Positions 31,157-40,599 of a stretch of DNA of 64,000 bases are shown one piece after another. How positions within the stretch are numbered: position 1 is the stretch's first letter; every line of letters starts with the position of its first letter. This DNA is from Prorocentrum cordatum (lineage: Eukaryota > Sar > Dinophyceae > Prorocentrales > Prorocentraceae), in contig CAUYUJ010017971.1 in assembly GCA_963575745.1 (NCBI GenBank), positions 171,237 through 235,236 on the forward strand, in the 5' to 3' direction. The notes under the pieces were generated by a model. It did not search any database. It worked only from the letters and a program-made list of their open reading frames with translations, and was not told the DNA's origin. The position numbers were made by a program, and so were the translations under genes.

Positions 31157-33304
31157 GTGGAGGAGCGAGGTGAGGAGAGCGGCAGTCGAGGTAGCCAGAG
31201 CGAGGAATGCCCACCCCCGTCACCAGGAGAGCTCGTCCGTCGGGCGCGTGCCGAGCGGGCGGCCGCCCGGCAGAGGAAGGCGGAGGCGGACCAGCTCAAG
31301 AACGCGGCCAGGCGCACGGGTGAGGGACAAGCGGGGCATGTCCGCCTTAGGGCGAGGACCCCTCCCGCGCCAGCCGAGGTCAAGCAGGAGGAGGTCTCAG
31401 AAGAGGAGCCCCTGACGGAGGCCACACGGGCGGTCGGTCAGGCCTACCGTGCCCTCGCCTGGCGTGTGGATTTCCAGAGGACCGGGATCTGGTCCGCCCC
31501 TGAAGAGGAAGGCCGCCCCTCGGGGCGGGCCACCAGGGTGGAGACGCCAACCGCCCGTCCCCAGCCTGACCGAGAGCCACTCCCACAGCCGGAGGGCCGG
31601 GCCGACCGTGAGCCGCTCCCCCGGCCAGAAGGTCGGGCACCTCCCGTTGGGGGGTCGAGCGGGCCCGGTGGGCCAGCGGGGGCGCCGCGCTCCCCCTGGC
31701 GCGGGGCGGAGCGCGATCCGCTCAGGCCCGGCGGGCCAGCGCGCGTTGCCGAGGAGGCGAGGGACCTCGAGTCGCCGGAGACCTACTCGGAGGAGGAGAC
31801 TGAGGGCGAAGAGGAGGAGGTCCCGACGCGCACGCGGGCGCGGGTTCCCGCCAGAGGCCCGGCGGGGCCCCGCGAGGAGGAGGAGGAGGAGAGGACGCCG
31901 CCAAGGGCGGTGGCACGGACCGTCCGCGGGCCCACCGAGGGCCAGCCGGGCAGGCGCCCTCGCACGCCGCACCGCGCCGCCTCTCGGCGGGAGGGAGGAG
32001 AGGAACGTGAGCGTGAGGAGGTGGTGCTGCAAGAGACGCCGGCGGCTGGGCCGCCCGGGGACATCGACCCAGAGGCGGTGGGCCGGTATCTGGCGGCGGC
32101 AGCGGGCAGCGGCCAGGGTAGTGAAGGGCTAGAGAGGCAGCTGAGGCGGATCGCCAGGGAGGACTCCAGGCGGGCTGGTGGACGTGCGGATGCCGGCTAC
32201 GCGCCGGAGCTCCAGAAGTTGGTGGACGCAGCAGTGGTGGCTTCGGTGGCCAAAGGGACGAAGGCGACCAACGGGGTGGCTTGGAGGCAGTGGACGACTT
32301 TCTGTCGGATCCGCAGGAGGTCGCCTATACTGCACGGTGAGACTCGCGTAGAGCGTCACCAGGATGAGGAGGAGCTGCTGCTGTTCATGGTGCACCTGTA
32401 CAACAGCCTGAAGCGGTCGCATGGTACGATACGGTCGAAGTTGCTGGGGATCCGCTCGCAGCACGTGATGTTGGGAGAGCCCGACCCTTTGGCGGGGAAG
32501 CCGCGGCTGTGGATGGCTCTGAACGGTATCGAGAACTGGCAGGGGCCAGGGAGGAGGAAGCTCCCGGTCACAATCAAGATGCTGAGGAGGATTCGAGACA
32601 TGTTGAAGCCGGACACTTGCGCGGATGATGCGGCCCTGTACTTCTGCGTGATCTTCGCGTTCCTCTTCATGATGCGGATCGGGGAGTACGCTCACTCGGG
32701 GCACTGGGACCTGAAGAAGGTCCTGACGGGACTGGACATCGACCCGAAGTGCAAGGGTGAGCAGGTGAGCCACTTCGCCGCGGCGGACGAGGTGGTTCTG
32801 TGGTTCAAGTCGTCGAAGGCCGACCAGAAAGGAGCTGGGCAGGCCAGGAATCACTACCGCTCGAACGACCCGCTCGGCATCTGCCCCGCGTGGGCAGCAG
32901 AGTGCTACAATCGCTGGTTCCCGAGCCGCCTCACGGGCAAAGAGACACATTTGCCGCTTGCGAGGTGGGAGGACGGCAGCCCGATCACGCGGGAGCGCAT
33001 CCAGGGCTTGCTCCAGAAGGCGGCGGCGCTGGAGGTCTACCCGCCAGACAGGTTCAAGAGCCACTCGCTCCGCATTGGCGGGGCGACCGCCCTGTACCAC
33101 TGCTTCCAAGACACAGAGCTGGTGAAGAGGTGGGGGCGGTGGAACAGCGGCGCCTTTCACCAGTACCTGTGGGAGGTGAACGAGGACGCAGTCGGTGTGT
33201 CGGAGGCAATGGCGAAGTCCGTCGCGACCTTGCACGTGGGATACAAGGCTTCAGCGGCCGGCGAAGGTATGGCGGCGGACGCGAAGGGAGGGCCGTCCCC
33301 CTGA
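31157..33304 (+). CDS. tyrosine recombinase of the DIRS-like element
   Basis: The 715-residue frame has a disordered, Arg/Glu/Pro-rich N-terminal half. The core-binding domain begins near residue 365 (V-A-W-R-Q-W-T-T-F). The catalytic set is visible: Arg in M-M-R-I-G-E-Y (about 505), Lys in S-S-K-A-D-Q-K (about 553), H-S-L-R-I-G-G (about 636), W in R-W-G-R-W, and Tyr in F-H-Q-Y-L (about 670). The segment K-R-W-G-R-W-N-S-G-A-F resembles DIRS and Crypton recombinases. The enzyme would join the circular DNA copy into the genome. The frame is open upstream to the C9 run, so the true N-terminus is probably fused to the zinc-binding part. Confidence 0.85.
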   Translation: MEERGEESGSRGSQSEECPPPSPGELVRRARAERAAARQRKAEADQLKNAARRTGEGQAGHVRLRARTPPAPAEVKQEEVSEEEPLTEATRAVGQAYRALAWRVDFQRTGIWSAPEEEGRPSGRATRVETPTARPQPDREPLPQPEGRADREPLPRPEGRAPPVGGSSGPGGPAGAPRSPWRGAERDPLRPGGPARVAEEARDLESPETYSEEETEGEEEEVPTRTRARVPARGPAGPREEEEEERTPPRAVARTVRGPTEGQPGRRPRTPHRAASRREGGEEREREEVVLQETPAAGPPGDIDPEAVGRYLAAAAGSGQGSEGLERQLRRIAREDSRRAGGRADAGYAPELQKLVDAAVVASVAKGTKATNGVAWRQWTTFCRIRRRSPILHGETRVERHQDEEELLLFMVHLYNSLKRSHGTIRSKLLGIRSQHVMLGEPDPLAGKPRLWMALNGIENWQGPGRRKLPVTIKMLRRIRDMLKPDTCADDAALYFCVIFAFLFMMRIGEYAHSGHWDLKKVLTGLDIDPKCKGEQVSHFAAADEVVLWFKSSKADQKGAGQARNHYRSNDPLGICPAWAAECYNRWFPSRLTGKETHLPLARWEDGSPITRERIQGLLQKAAALEVYPPDRFKSHSLRIGGATALYHCFQDTELVKRWGRWNSGAFHQYLWEVNEDAVGVSEAMAKSVATLHVGYKASAAGEGMAADAKGGPSP

Positions 33305-33975
33305 GGCGAGGGCGGCTGGAGGGCTGGCCATCTGGGCCAGATCGAAGACCAGACAACGTGAGGGCCAGCGAAGGCGAGGCCAGAAGTTTTGCGCCGTGAT
33401 GCGGCACCGTTGGAGAGGCCAGTGCTGGATTGCCCGCAGTCCTGAGGGGCGGTGGCCTGGGGGCAGCGGTGACCGACAGGAGTGGCGGAGGTGAGGAGCT
33501 TGAGGGCCCGGGCGTCCCGCCAGTGCGGTCCCCGAGGAGAGTTGGAGGAGGTTGTGCCGCGCGGCGTGAGGAGCTTGAGGGCCGGGGAGTCCCGCCAGTG
33601 CGGTCCCCGAGGAGGCGTGGAGGAGGTTGGGCCGCGCGGCAGGAGGCGCCCAGTGAGTGCCCCGTTCGGCAGCTACCGGCGCTGAGGGGGCGTGAGGGGT
33701 GGCCGGGGAGCCGCCAGCTTGGCGGCACAGCGGGCCTCAGCTGGACGTCAGCTGAGGCCGACTCGCACGCGCCTGCGATGCCAAAAGGTTTGTCCGCTGC
33801 CCGTGCCACCCAAACAGTGTTTCGCTCTCGGCCCTGGTGCGCGAGTGTGCGAAGATCGCCGCGCCACTTCCGGCGCGCACTGTTTGGAGTCTGTGAGTCG
33901 GTGGGCGGGTGCATAGGCACCGCGCTCGCCGTTTTCTGCCAGGCACTCTCTCACTTAAACCAGTGCGACCGCAAC
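33305..33975 (+). other. 3' non-coding end of the DIRS-like element
   Basis: GC-rich non-coding sequence follows the recombinase stop. It contains a 75-bp direct duplication (33491-33640) and ends with the inverted repeat at 33939-33955. Confidence 0.6.
33491..33640 (+). repeat. 75-bp tandem duplication
   Basis: GTGAGGAGCTTGAGGGCC begins at 33491 and again at 33566, and the copies stay similar to GCCGCGCGGC at their ends. Confidence 0.88.
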
Positions 33976-35190
33976 TCGGTACGGGATGACAGTAAACTTT
34001 AAGAAAGGCAATTCCGCCCTCCTTGTGCACCCTGGTGGAGTTGGGTCCAAGCCCATCAAGGCTCAGCTTTTTCCTACCACTGACCCGCTCCATGAAACCC
34101 AGTACGGGGACGACATCTACACTCACAGGAAGTATCTGCATCTTGGAACGATGGTGACCCAAAATGGCGGCCTTGCTCCTGATAGGAGTCTGTGGCCAAG
34201 CGCCTTAGCAAGAAGACGAAATCTAAGTATGCCGATTCACTTTGCACGTCTAGACTTCTGCACAACGGGCATGTCTGGGGTGAGCTGGCCAGTTCTGAGG
34301 AGAGCGCGATGATAGCCGCACACCTTGCCCCCTTTCGAAGTGTTCTCGGCATACGCCTTGGACGGCCCGACCAGCCTCATGTTTCCAACAAGCAGGTCAT
34401 GCTCGACGTTGAAAGAAGCCCTGTTCCCATAATACTCAGACTCGTGCGCCTTAGATACATTGCCGGATTAATGACCTCGACTCCCACCCCACCAGCTTCG
34501 ACAGGTTTTGGACATGGAGCTTAAAGCCAAAAAGTCTTGGGGGATACTATCCGGGAAGACCTCGCATGGCTCCAGACATTCTACGATTTTGAAGCTGACA
34601 GGACCCTCGCGGCGAGAGAGTTCCTGCTCAAGGCTGCGGAGGATCCGAACGGGTGGAAAAAGAGTGTTCGGCATGCCACCCAGGTGTGCAAGAAGTGGCA
34701 CACCGACCAACTTTGACTGAGTTTGTGGCAGCACGACCTTAAAAGTATGCGAGGCTTCCGCCATACCGCCCCAAGACAATGTCTTGCCTGAGGAACCTGT
34801 CAAGAAGTATGTGTGTGAGGCTTGCGGTTGTTCTTGCTTTCAAGTTGGGTCCACGAAACGACACCTGACTAAAAGCCACAGTGACGTTGCTGGACGCCTG
34901 GCCCAAGGTTCGATATCACAGGTGTGATGTAAGGATTTCAGGAACAGGCCGAGACCCCTCAGACACCTGAGGCCAGCTGGCACTGGATGCCTTGAGACTC
35001 TTACGGGCTTGAAGTGGCCTATGTCCAATGATTGTTATGAGGCTCTTCGGGAGGATGACAGTAACCCTGCCGCGGCGCTCAAGGTTCGAGGATTTCGGGT
35101 GACAGAGGCCGAGGTTCCTGTCAGGGCCGTCCCTGGGGAAGAATACAGCTAGCCGCTGAGGGCGGTGGGTCTCTCTTTCCCTCCCCCCTC
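33975..35190 (+). pseudogene. plus-strand LINE, 3' part (RT thumb to zinc finger)
   Basis: Reading resumes at M-T-V-N-F-K-K-G (33986) and continues with Y-L-H-L-G-T-M-V-T-Q-N-G-G. In another frame follow L-L-H-N-G-H-V-W-G-E-L, L-G-I-R-L-G-R-P-D and R-L-R-Y-I-A-G-L-M (34250-34480). At 34640-34720 comes G-W-K-K-S-V-R-H-A, and at 34809-34880 a C2H2-like finger (V-C-E-A-C ... H-L-T-K-S-H). The protein ends with G-E-E-Y-S and TAG near 35153. These blocks complete the LINE broken at 20258. At least four frame breaks are present. Confidence 0.75.
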
Positions 35191-35192
35191 CG

Positions 35193-36124
35193 TTGCCCTC
35201 TTACAGCATAACAGTTTGCGTGTCACCAACTAGACATAGCAAGGCTTTTACAGGTAGCCCACGCAATCTTATACCCAGGGAGACCCGACATGCATTATGT
35301 TTGTTTAGCGGGCAGCGTAGGCCTGAAGATGTTCAGCACTGCTTTGATCTGTTTTCAGAAGATGGGCCTAGAGACTGGCCCAGTTGCCGTGCTGTCTACA
35401 GACATTATGAGCATACCCCGTGAACGGTGACCAAAGATCGACCGAAGCACGAGAAAAGCCTTCATGTTTGTATTTCCAAAGCCGTGCTCGAGGGGCTATA
35501 CTTGGATCACCCTGCGAGACATGGCCGGCTGCTCGATACTTGGATGCCTCCGAATGCCCAACATCCAGGCCGCTCCGTTCCGTGAAGTACCTTTGGGGAC
35601 GGCCGCTCGCCACCTCCATTGCGCCAGATCGTCATAGCGAACGATCTGTACCGAGCAGCTCTATATTTCATGCATTTGTGCCTTGCCATGCGGGCGAGTG
35701 GTGCGTTAGAACATCCAGCGTGCCCTTCAAACTGAGAGGCTCCGAGCTCGTGGAAACGAGACACCTCAGAGAACTTGGAACCCGCGGTTTTTGTGTCCAG
35801 AACGTCTTCATTGATCAACGCACGTTCGGCTCGCAATCGACGAAGCTAACAGAGCTTCTGACCATAAATTTGACCAGCCTCGCCCGTGAGATATCGCAGA
35901 TGTCGCGAAGTGGCCGATGCTGCCATCCAGATGGACACAAGGTGCTCGAGGGAATGACGGGTGGTCGCTGGAACATTCAGCAGGCCAAGCAGTACCCTCG
36001 GGAATTGTGTGCGTTCCTAGCTGGGCAGTTTGCGTTGCAATGCAATCAGAAACGAGAAGGGGGAGGTGAGGTCTGCGGTGCTGACATGTCTGATGTGACC
36101 CTCCGGCCCCCCCATCGCCCCTGA
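35193..36124 (+). pseudogene. cytosine-methyltransferase-like retroelement domain, frameshifted
   Basis: The first frame holds C-L-F-S-G-Q-R-R, resembling the F-x-G cofactor motif of C5-methyltransferases. A second frame gives V-L-S-T-D-I-M near 35395. The frame at 35420-36124 contains N-G-D-Q-R-S-T, then G-S-P-C-E-T-W-P-A-A-R, where P-C matches the catalytic motif IV, and later T-K-L-T-E-L-L-T. Dinoflagellate retrotransposons are known to have captured cytosine methyltransferases. At least two frameshifts make this copy dead. It is unclear whether it belongs to the LINE just upstream or to another element. Confidence 0.55.
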
Positions 36125-36570
36125 TCTAGAAAGGTATTTCTGTCCCCTGGACCCATACCTCGACGCACACATGACCGGGAAGTACGGCCAGGATTTCTGC
36201 GGCAGTTAAGCTCTCTTTTATCTTGGATGTGTATGCAGCCTGCGGCTCATCACCCATTTGGCCATGGAACATAACAGAACAGGAGGAGGAGGAGCGGGAG
36301 GAGGAGGAGGAGGAGGAGGCGAAGGAGAAATGGATGAGAAAGAGGCGGGGGAGCAGAAAGAGGACGAGGAGCAGGACCAGTGCGAACCCAAGACGCATCA
36401 GAGATGTTGCAATATACTTTCCCTCCGAGCTCATTCTTCGCGGGGTCACTACAAACAAATGATGTTCATTGTGGGGTACGGCCCGTTGAAAGGCAATCGG
36501 CTGAGAATCCTCAGCCGTGGCAAGAAACCATTCCTGGGAGGATTTCAACACCGCGAATCAACGTGACTGT
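36125..36570. other. no gene recognised; GGA-rich patch
   Basis: A GGA/GAA-rich patch lies at 36278-36375. The rest is unassigned. Confidence 0.5.
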
Positions 36571-36950
36571 CGCATCCTGACAATCCTAAACCGTGCCGGA
36601 AAACCACTGCTGCAAGCTTTGAAAACGAATGCGCGTGTCGCTAAGACAAAATCCACTTATTGCGTTGACACCGCCTCGATCCTTGAATCTGTCGCGGTCT
36701 GTTACAACGAATGTGCGCAGCGCTCAGGCGAGAGCCACATTCGGAAAAGCACACGCCCTCCATCCTTGAAGCTGGTACAACTGTTGAATGCGAATGTGCG
36801 CGGCGCTGAGGCGACGGCTACGTCTTGAGAATCGCCCGCCCTCCATCCTTGCAGCTCGTGCAGACGTGAGTGACGAATGGGCACGGCGCCAGGGCGAAAG
36901 CCACAGTTTGAGAACCACACGCCTTCCGATCATGAAACTGGTGCGTAATA
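36571..36950 (+). repeat. 83/84-bp minisatellite, four to five diverged units
   Basis: GCGCTCAGGCG (36719), GCGCTGAGGCG (36803) and GCGCCAGGGCG (36886) mark successive units, with CCCTCCATCCTTG between them. Earlier, more diverged units extend left to about 36571. It is the same family as 4691-4862 in the opposite orientation. Confidence 0.78.
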
Positions 36951-38767
36951 AAACTTGTGGATCAACAAAAAAGAGGAAAACGAATCTACAGCGAAACGCC
37001 TGGCCCGCCCGACCGACACGTCTGCGGGTGAGAGATGGAGGAGTCACTCATCAGGAAAAGGACGGAGGAGGAGGAGCAGAGGAGGAGGGAGGAGAAGGGA
37101 GGAGAAGGGAGGAGAAGAGAGGAGAAGGAAGGGAAGTAGGGAGAAGGGACGGACGGCACATCCTAGGCGATGCGGGGATGAAAAGGAAATGGAAAAAGAG
37201 GATGAGGACAAGGAAGGGATGAGGGACTTCGTGTGGTCTGGGATGTCCTCTTGCAATACCAACGTAGCTGGGTCGGGCGACCACTGCTGAGCTCTGGGAA
37301 GAGATTGGTGTTGGACCTGGCTCGTGGAGGGCCGAGGCGCACAAGGTTAGCACGAGCGTTGGCTAGGTGTGGTACAAGCGTGGCGACGTAGAAGCGTACC
37401 CCAAAGAACTGACGCAATTATGATAGACGCTGTGAAGTGGATGGCTAGAACTTGCTGCAACGCGTGTACGGCCCAGCTTCACACAAACACACACAGACAC
37501 ACACACGGCAGGCGCTTGAAAAGCCGAAGTACAAAACAGTGAGTGCATGGAGAGTTGGAACAGCACGGATCGCTGGACCATCCCTGAGGAAGTTGACATG
37601 TGAATGGATATGGACAAAGCAGTCAGCATCAAAACAGAGCTGCGGGCAAGAATGAACACATTGTTGGAAGCACGTTGCGGGCCACCACTGGCGAATACCA
37701 GAATTTCGCCGCCGTCAAAGCTCAAAGACGAGTAAAGACGAGCCCAGGAGATGGGCAAATGGCCGCGGGGTCGGGCCCTTCCCTTTTTTGAGATCGCTGG
37801 CATCAGCGAGACATTTTCAATTTGCTAAACCTGATGTAAAATGGGGCTGGGGGGGAGCATTATTTCTCCTGGGATGGAACGGACCCCTCGATATACGTGG
37901 GAGATCTCAGAGAGGACCCGCTTGCACCTGGGAAACTCACCATGAGCGCCAAGGAGAGAGCGGAGGTTGGAGAGGAAATCAGGTGCTAGAGGGAGGGCCT
38001 CACTTGCTGAAAAAATCACAGCGTGCTCCATGGGTGATAACCGGTCCAAGATGACGAGCCACAGTTCATTCAGGGATTGCAGCCTGCCAAGGAGACAAGG
38101 AGACAGATCCGGACCACGAGCAGAAGATTGCATTCCTGCACCTTTCAGCAGAGGCGGGTGCTGTGCTCTTTCCTTGTGCTGCAGGCCCACCGTGGCGCAC
38201 TGGATGCCGGACAGAACTCAAATATACGGGGAGGTGTGGAGGGGGCGATGGCGCATATGAGTTTTGCGGGGACTGCTGGGAGTGTAGCGTGCCCAGAATC
38301 TTCTCTGCCACGGCTCTGCATGCAAAAATTGATGAGCGACAAAGCGAGAACCAGTGTGTGTGTGTTGTGAGAGACTGAACTCTTCGGAACTCGAGGTGTG
38401 AGGGGATTATGGAGACCTTTGGATCTGCAGCCCCAGGACTAGTTGCCGATTCGCCTGCGTCCGCAAGTGCGCGTGCTGGAAAGGGCCCCTGATGTCACGA
38501 CTTTCATGTACGTCAGGCCCTCCCCTACTAAGGATGTCGCTGCCTTCCGCTGTCCTTGATATCTGTTTTCTCTCGGATAGACCACGAGAACAACGGCCTT
38601 TAGCTCGACCAACTAACCGACCACATAGGGGGGAGAAAGAGGAGGGGGAGCAGGAGGAGGAGGACGAGGGGAGAAGGAGCGGAGAAGGATGGGGGAGGGG
38701 AAGAGAGAGGGGATGAGGAGGGGTGAAATGAGGAGGGGGAGAAAGCCACGCTGCCCCCAGGCCAGCC
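36951..38767. other. no gene recognised; purine-rich patches
   Basis: GGA/GA-rich patches lie at 37050-37230 and 38630-38740. Unique-looking sequence between them carries only short open frames with no recognisable domain. Confidence 0.5.
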
Positions 38768-39904
38768 TCAACGCGACGCTGTGTCGAGGCACTGCTGCCA
38801 CTGGTCGGGTCTCTTGAGAGGGTGGTACGCCGCCGCGGAACCAGATCCGCAGAAGGAGACGTCGCCGAGGTCGTAGTCGTCGGAATAGGTGTACTTGTCG
38901 TCCAGCACGGTGTCGTCGACCATGTACCTAAACAGAGTCAGAGAAAGAGAAAGAAAGAGAAAGAGAGACGGAGAGGCAGACAGAGAGAGAGAGAGGCAGA
39001 GAGGCAGAGAGGCTGAGAGGGAAAGAAGGGCAGAGAGAGGGTGATTGAGTGAAAGAGAAGCAAAGGGAGAGAGAGAGAGAGAGAGCGATGTCATCCACCA
39101 CCACCACCATGCTCCCAGAAGCCCGTGCTAGGCCCAAAGATCGGTGGATGTGGCCCCTGGGCCTGGCCCAGAGCCGATGCCCAATTCCCGCTTCAACTTG
39201 GGCCTGAGAAGGCCCGTCGAAGGATCTCTTCCCCCTCCCGGGTGACCCGACACCGATCGCGTCCAGGCAGGACATCAGGTAGAAGTCCTCGCCCCCGTCG
39301 TGCCCCAGGTGCTCCGAGCAGCCTTCCACGTCCCGGGCGTAGTCGCCCACGGCCTGCCCAGACAGGACCTCCAGCGAGCCCATGAAGCCGAACTTGAAGC
39401 CGCAGTTCTTCAGGTAGAGGCTCGCACCGGCAGGCGCCCTCAAGCCTTCCAGGTGCTGCTTCAGCCGGTCGGGCAGGAAGACCGCATCGGGGTCGACCTT
39501 CACAGTCCAGTCGTGGTCCTTGTAGGCTGCGTCGCCGAGCACCTGCTTCCAGATCTTTATGAAAACGTCTGTGTTCGTGAACGACTTCCACTCCCCGACG
39601 CCGGTGTGTTCGGTCTCATAGACCGCGTGGGCGTCGCACGAGAAGATGTGTGCGCCTCGCTCCCTGGCCAAGCCCACGAGCTGCCCCTCCTCGGCATCCA
39701 TCAATGCGCCCACGAAGCAGAACAGCGAAGATCCCGCCACCGCCTCGCCGGGGCCCGCGGGCGCCACCTCCCGCGCCTCCCTGGGCCCACCCAGCACCTC
39801 GCAGCTCCAGCCGCCGTCGCCGCTTTCGTCCGGCTCGCCGGCCACGCAGTCCTGCCGACAGCCAGAATCCGCCACCGTGCCCCTTCGCACGTTGACGCGC
39901 GCCT
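38768..39904 (-). CDS. two-exon gene, putative glycosyltransferase-like dinoflagellate protein (5' partial)
   Basis: The upstream exon (39904 to 39247) reads S-L-F-C-F-V-G-A-L-M, then F-S-C-D-A-H-A-V-Y, N-T-D-V-F-I-K-I-W-K, H-D-W-T-V-K-V-D-P-D-A-V-F-L-P, F-K-F-G-F-M-G-S-L-E-V, and G-E-D-F-Y-L-M-S-C-L-D-A-I-G-V. The downstream exon (38927 to 38768) gives Y-M-V-D-D-T-V-L-D-D-K-Y-T, then C-G-S-G-S-A-A-A-Y-H-P-L-K and TGA. A donor GT at 39246 and acceptor AG at 38928 join them in frame (A-I-G-V-G-Y-M-V-D-D). The intron is 319 bp and contains a CT microsatellite. An acceptor-like CAG at 39907-39905 suggests further upstream exons. The D-P-D motif recalls metal-binding D-x-D of glycosyltransferases, but function is inferred only. 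Confidence 0.75.
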
Positions 39905-40440
39905 CTGGAAATCACTTGGCAGCACTGGGAGCCGGCGGTAAGCCGTCAACCTTGGTTACCGCTGGGAACTCGTAGAGCTTCCTCGTGCAATGTTGGCGCG
40001 GCAATCTCGCATTCCGCGCGCGCGAGGGCGCGGTCTTATGGAGGAGGACTGGAGGAGAAGAAGGAGTGAGGAGGAGATGGAGGAGGCTGAGGAAGAGGAC
40101 GAGGAAAGAGGAGGAGGAGCAGAAGAAGGGACATGCCTCCTCTCCATTGGATCGTCTTCCACAGCTTTCTGGGCGGCGCCGCGCCTCAGGCGCTCTCCAA
40201 GGTGCCCCCAGTAGCTGCCACGGCGGCCCCGGCAGGCCACCAAGGCCGCCCAGGTGGCTCGACATGCCCGCAAGACAGCCAGCCCACCATGGCAACAAGG
40301 CGGCCCGAGAGGGCCTCCCGAGTGCCCACGAGGCCTTCTAGACGACCCAAGCTTGCTGCAAAACGTTATATATATGTGTGTGTGTGAAAACTCATATATC
40401 CATATATGAAAGAGAGAGATTGTCTTGTGAATGTGTATAT
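39905..40440. other. no gene recognised
   Basis: A GGA-rich patch lies at 40038-40130 and TATATA/TGTGTG microsatellites at 40370-40448. Upstream exons of the neighbouring minus-strand gene may lie here but cannot be identified. Confidence 0.45.
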
Positions 40441-40447
40441 ATATACA

Positions 40448-40477
40448 CTAGACCCATCGCGCGCGCTTCGCGCGCGC
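40448..40477 (-). mobile_element. Helitron-like 3' terminus
   Basis: On the minus strand, an 8-bp GCGCGCGC stem with a 3-nt loop (40459-40477) is followed by GATGGGT and CTAG, with T as the next base. A GC-rich hairpin 5-12 nt before CTRR, inserted before T, is the standard Helitron 3' end. The 5' end and any Rep/helicase gene were not found, so this is probably the end of a non-autonomous copy. Confidence 0.6.
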
Positions 40478-40599
40478 TCAACTTCTAGCTAGGCTTGATA
40501 GGCTAACTCAAGTGATATCATGTTGGTCGCTTCTTGCGTCCAGGGACTCCCTTGGAGGCCCTGCGCAAGCCTCGGAATCCTATAGAAGGGGAAGTGCGG

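Larger units (their letters stand above)
20259..33975 (+). mobile_element. 13.7-kb tyrosine-recombinase retroelement (DIRS-like), nested in a LINE
   Basis: The block carries RT-RNase H and a tyrosine recombinase, the signature pair of DIRS-type retroelements, which integrate with a recombinase instead of an integrase. It also carries a membrane protein and a gag-like protein. Near its ends lie inverted repeats of 17 nt with 15 matches (20273-20289 and 33939-33955; AGTGCCTGG inside the left copy). LINE protein blocks that should be adjacent flank it on both sides. The exact edges are uncertain by about 20 nt. In-frame stops and frame changes make it probably non-autonomous as assembled. Confidence 0.82.

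Noticed and set aside
32356-32670. Minus-strand frame inside the recombinase
   Set aside because: It is antisense to the catalytic domain, which has a complete motif set on the plus strand.
33054-33920. 288-residue minus-strand frame over the 3' end of the DIRS-like element
   Set aside because: It is antisense to the recombinase end and to the duplicated non-coding tail, and is Pro/Arg/Ser-rich without a domain.
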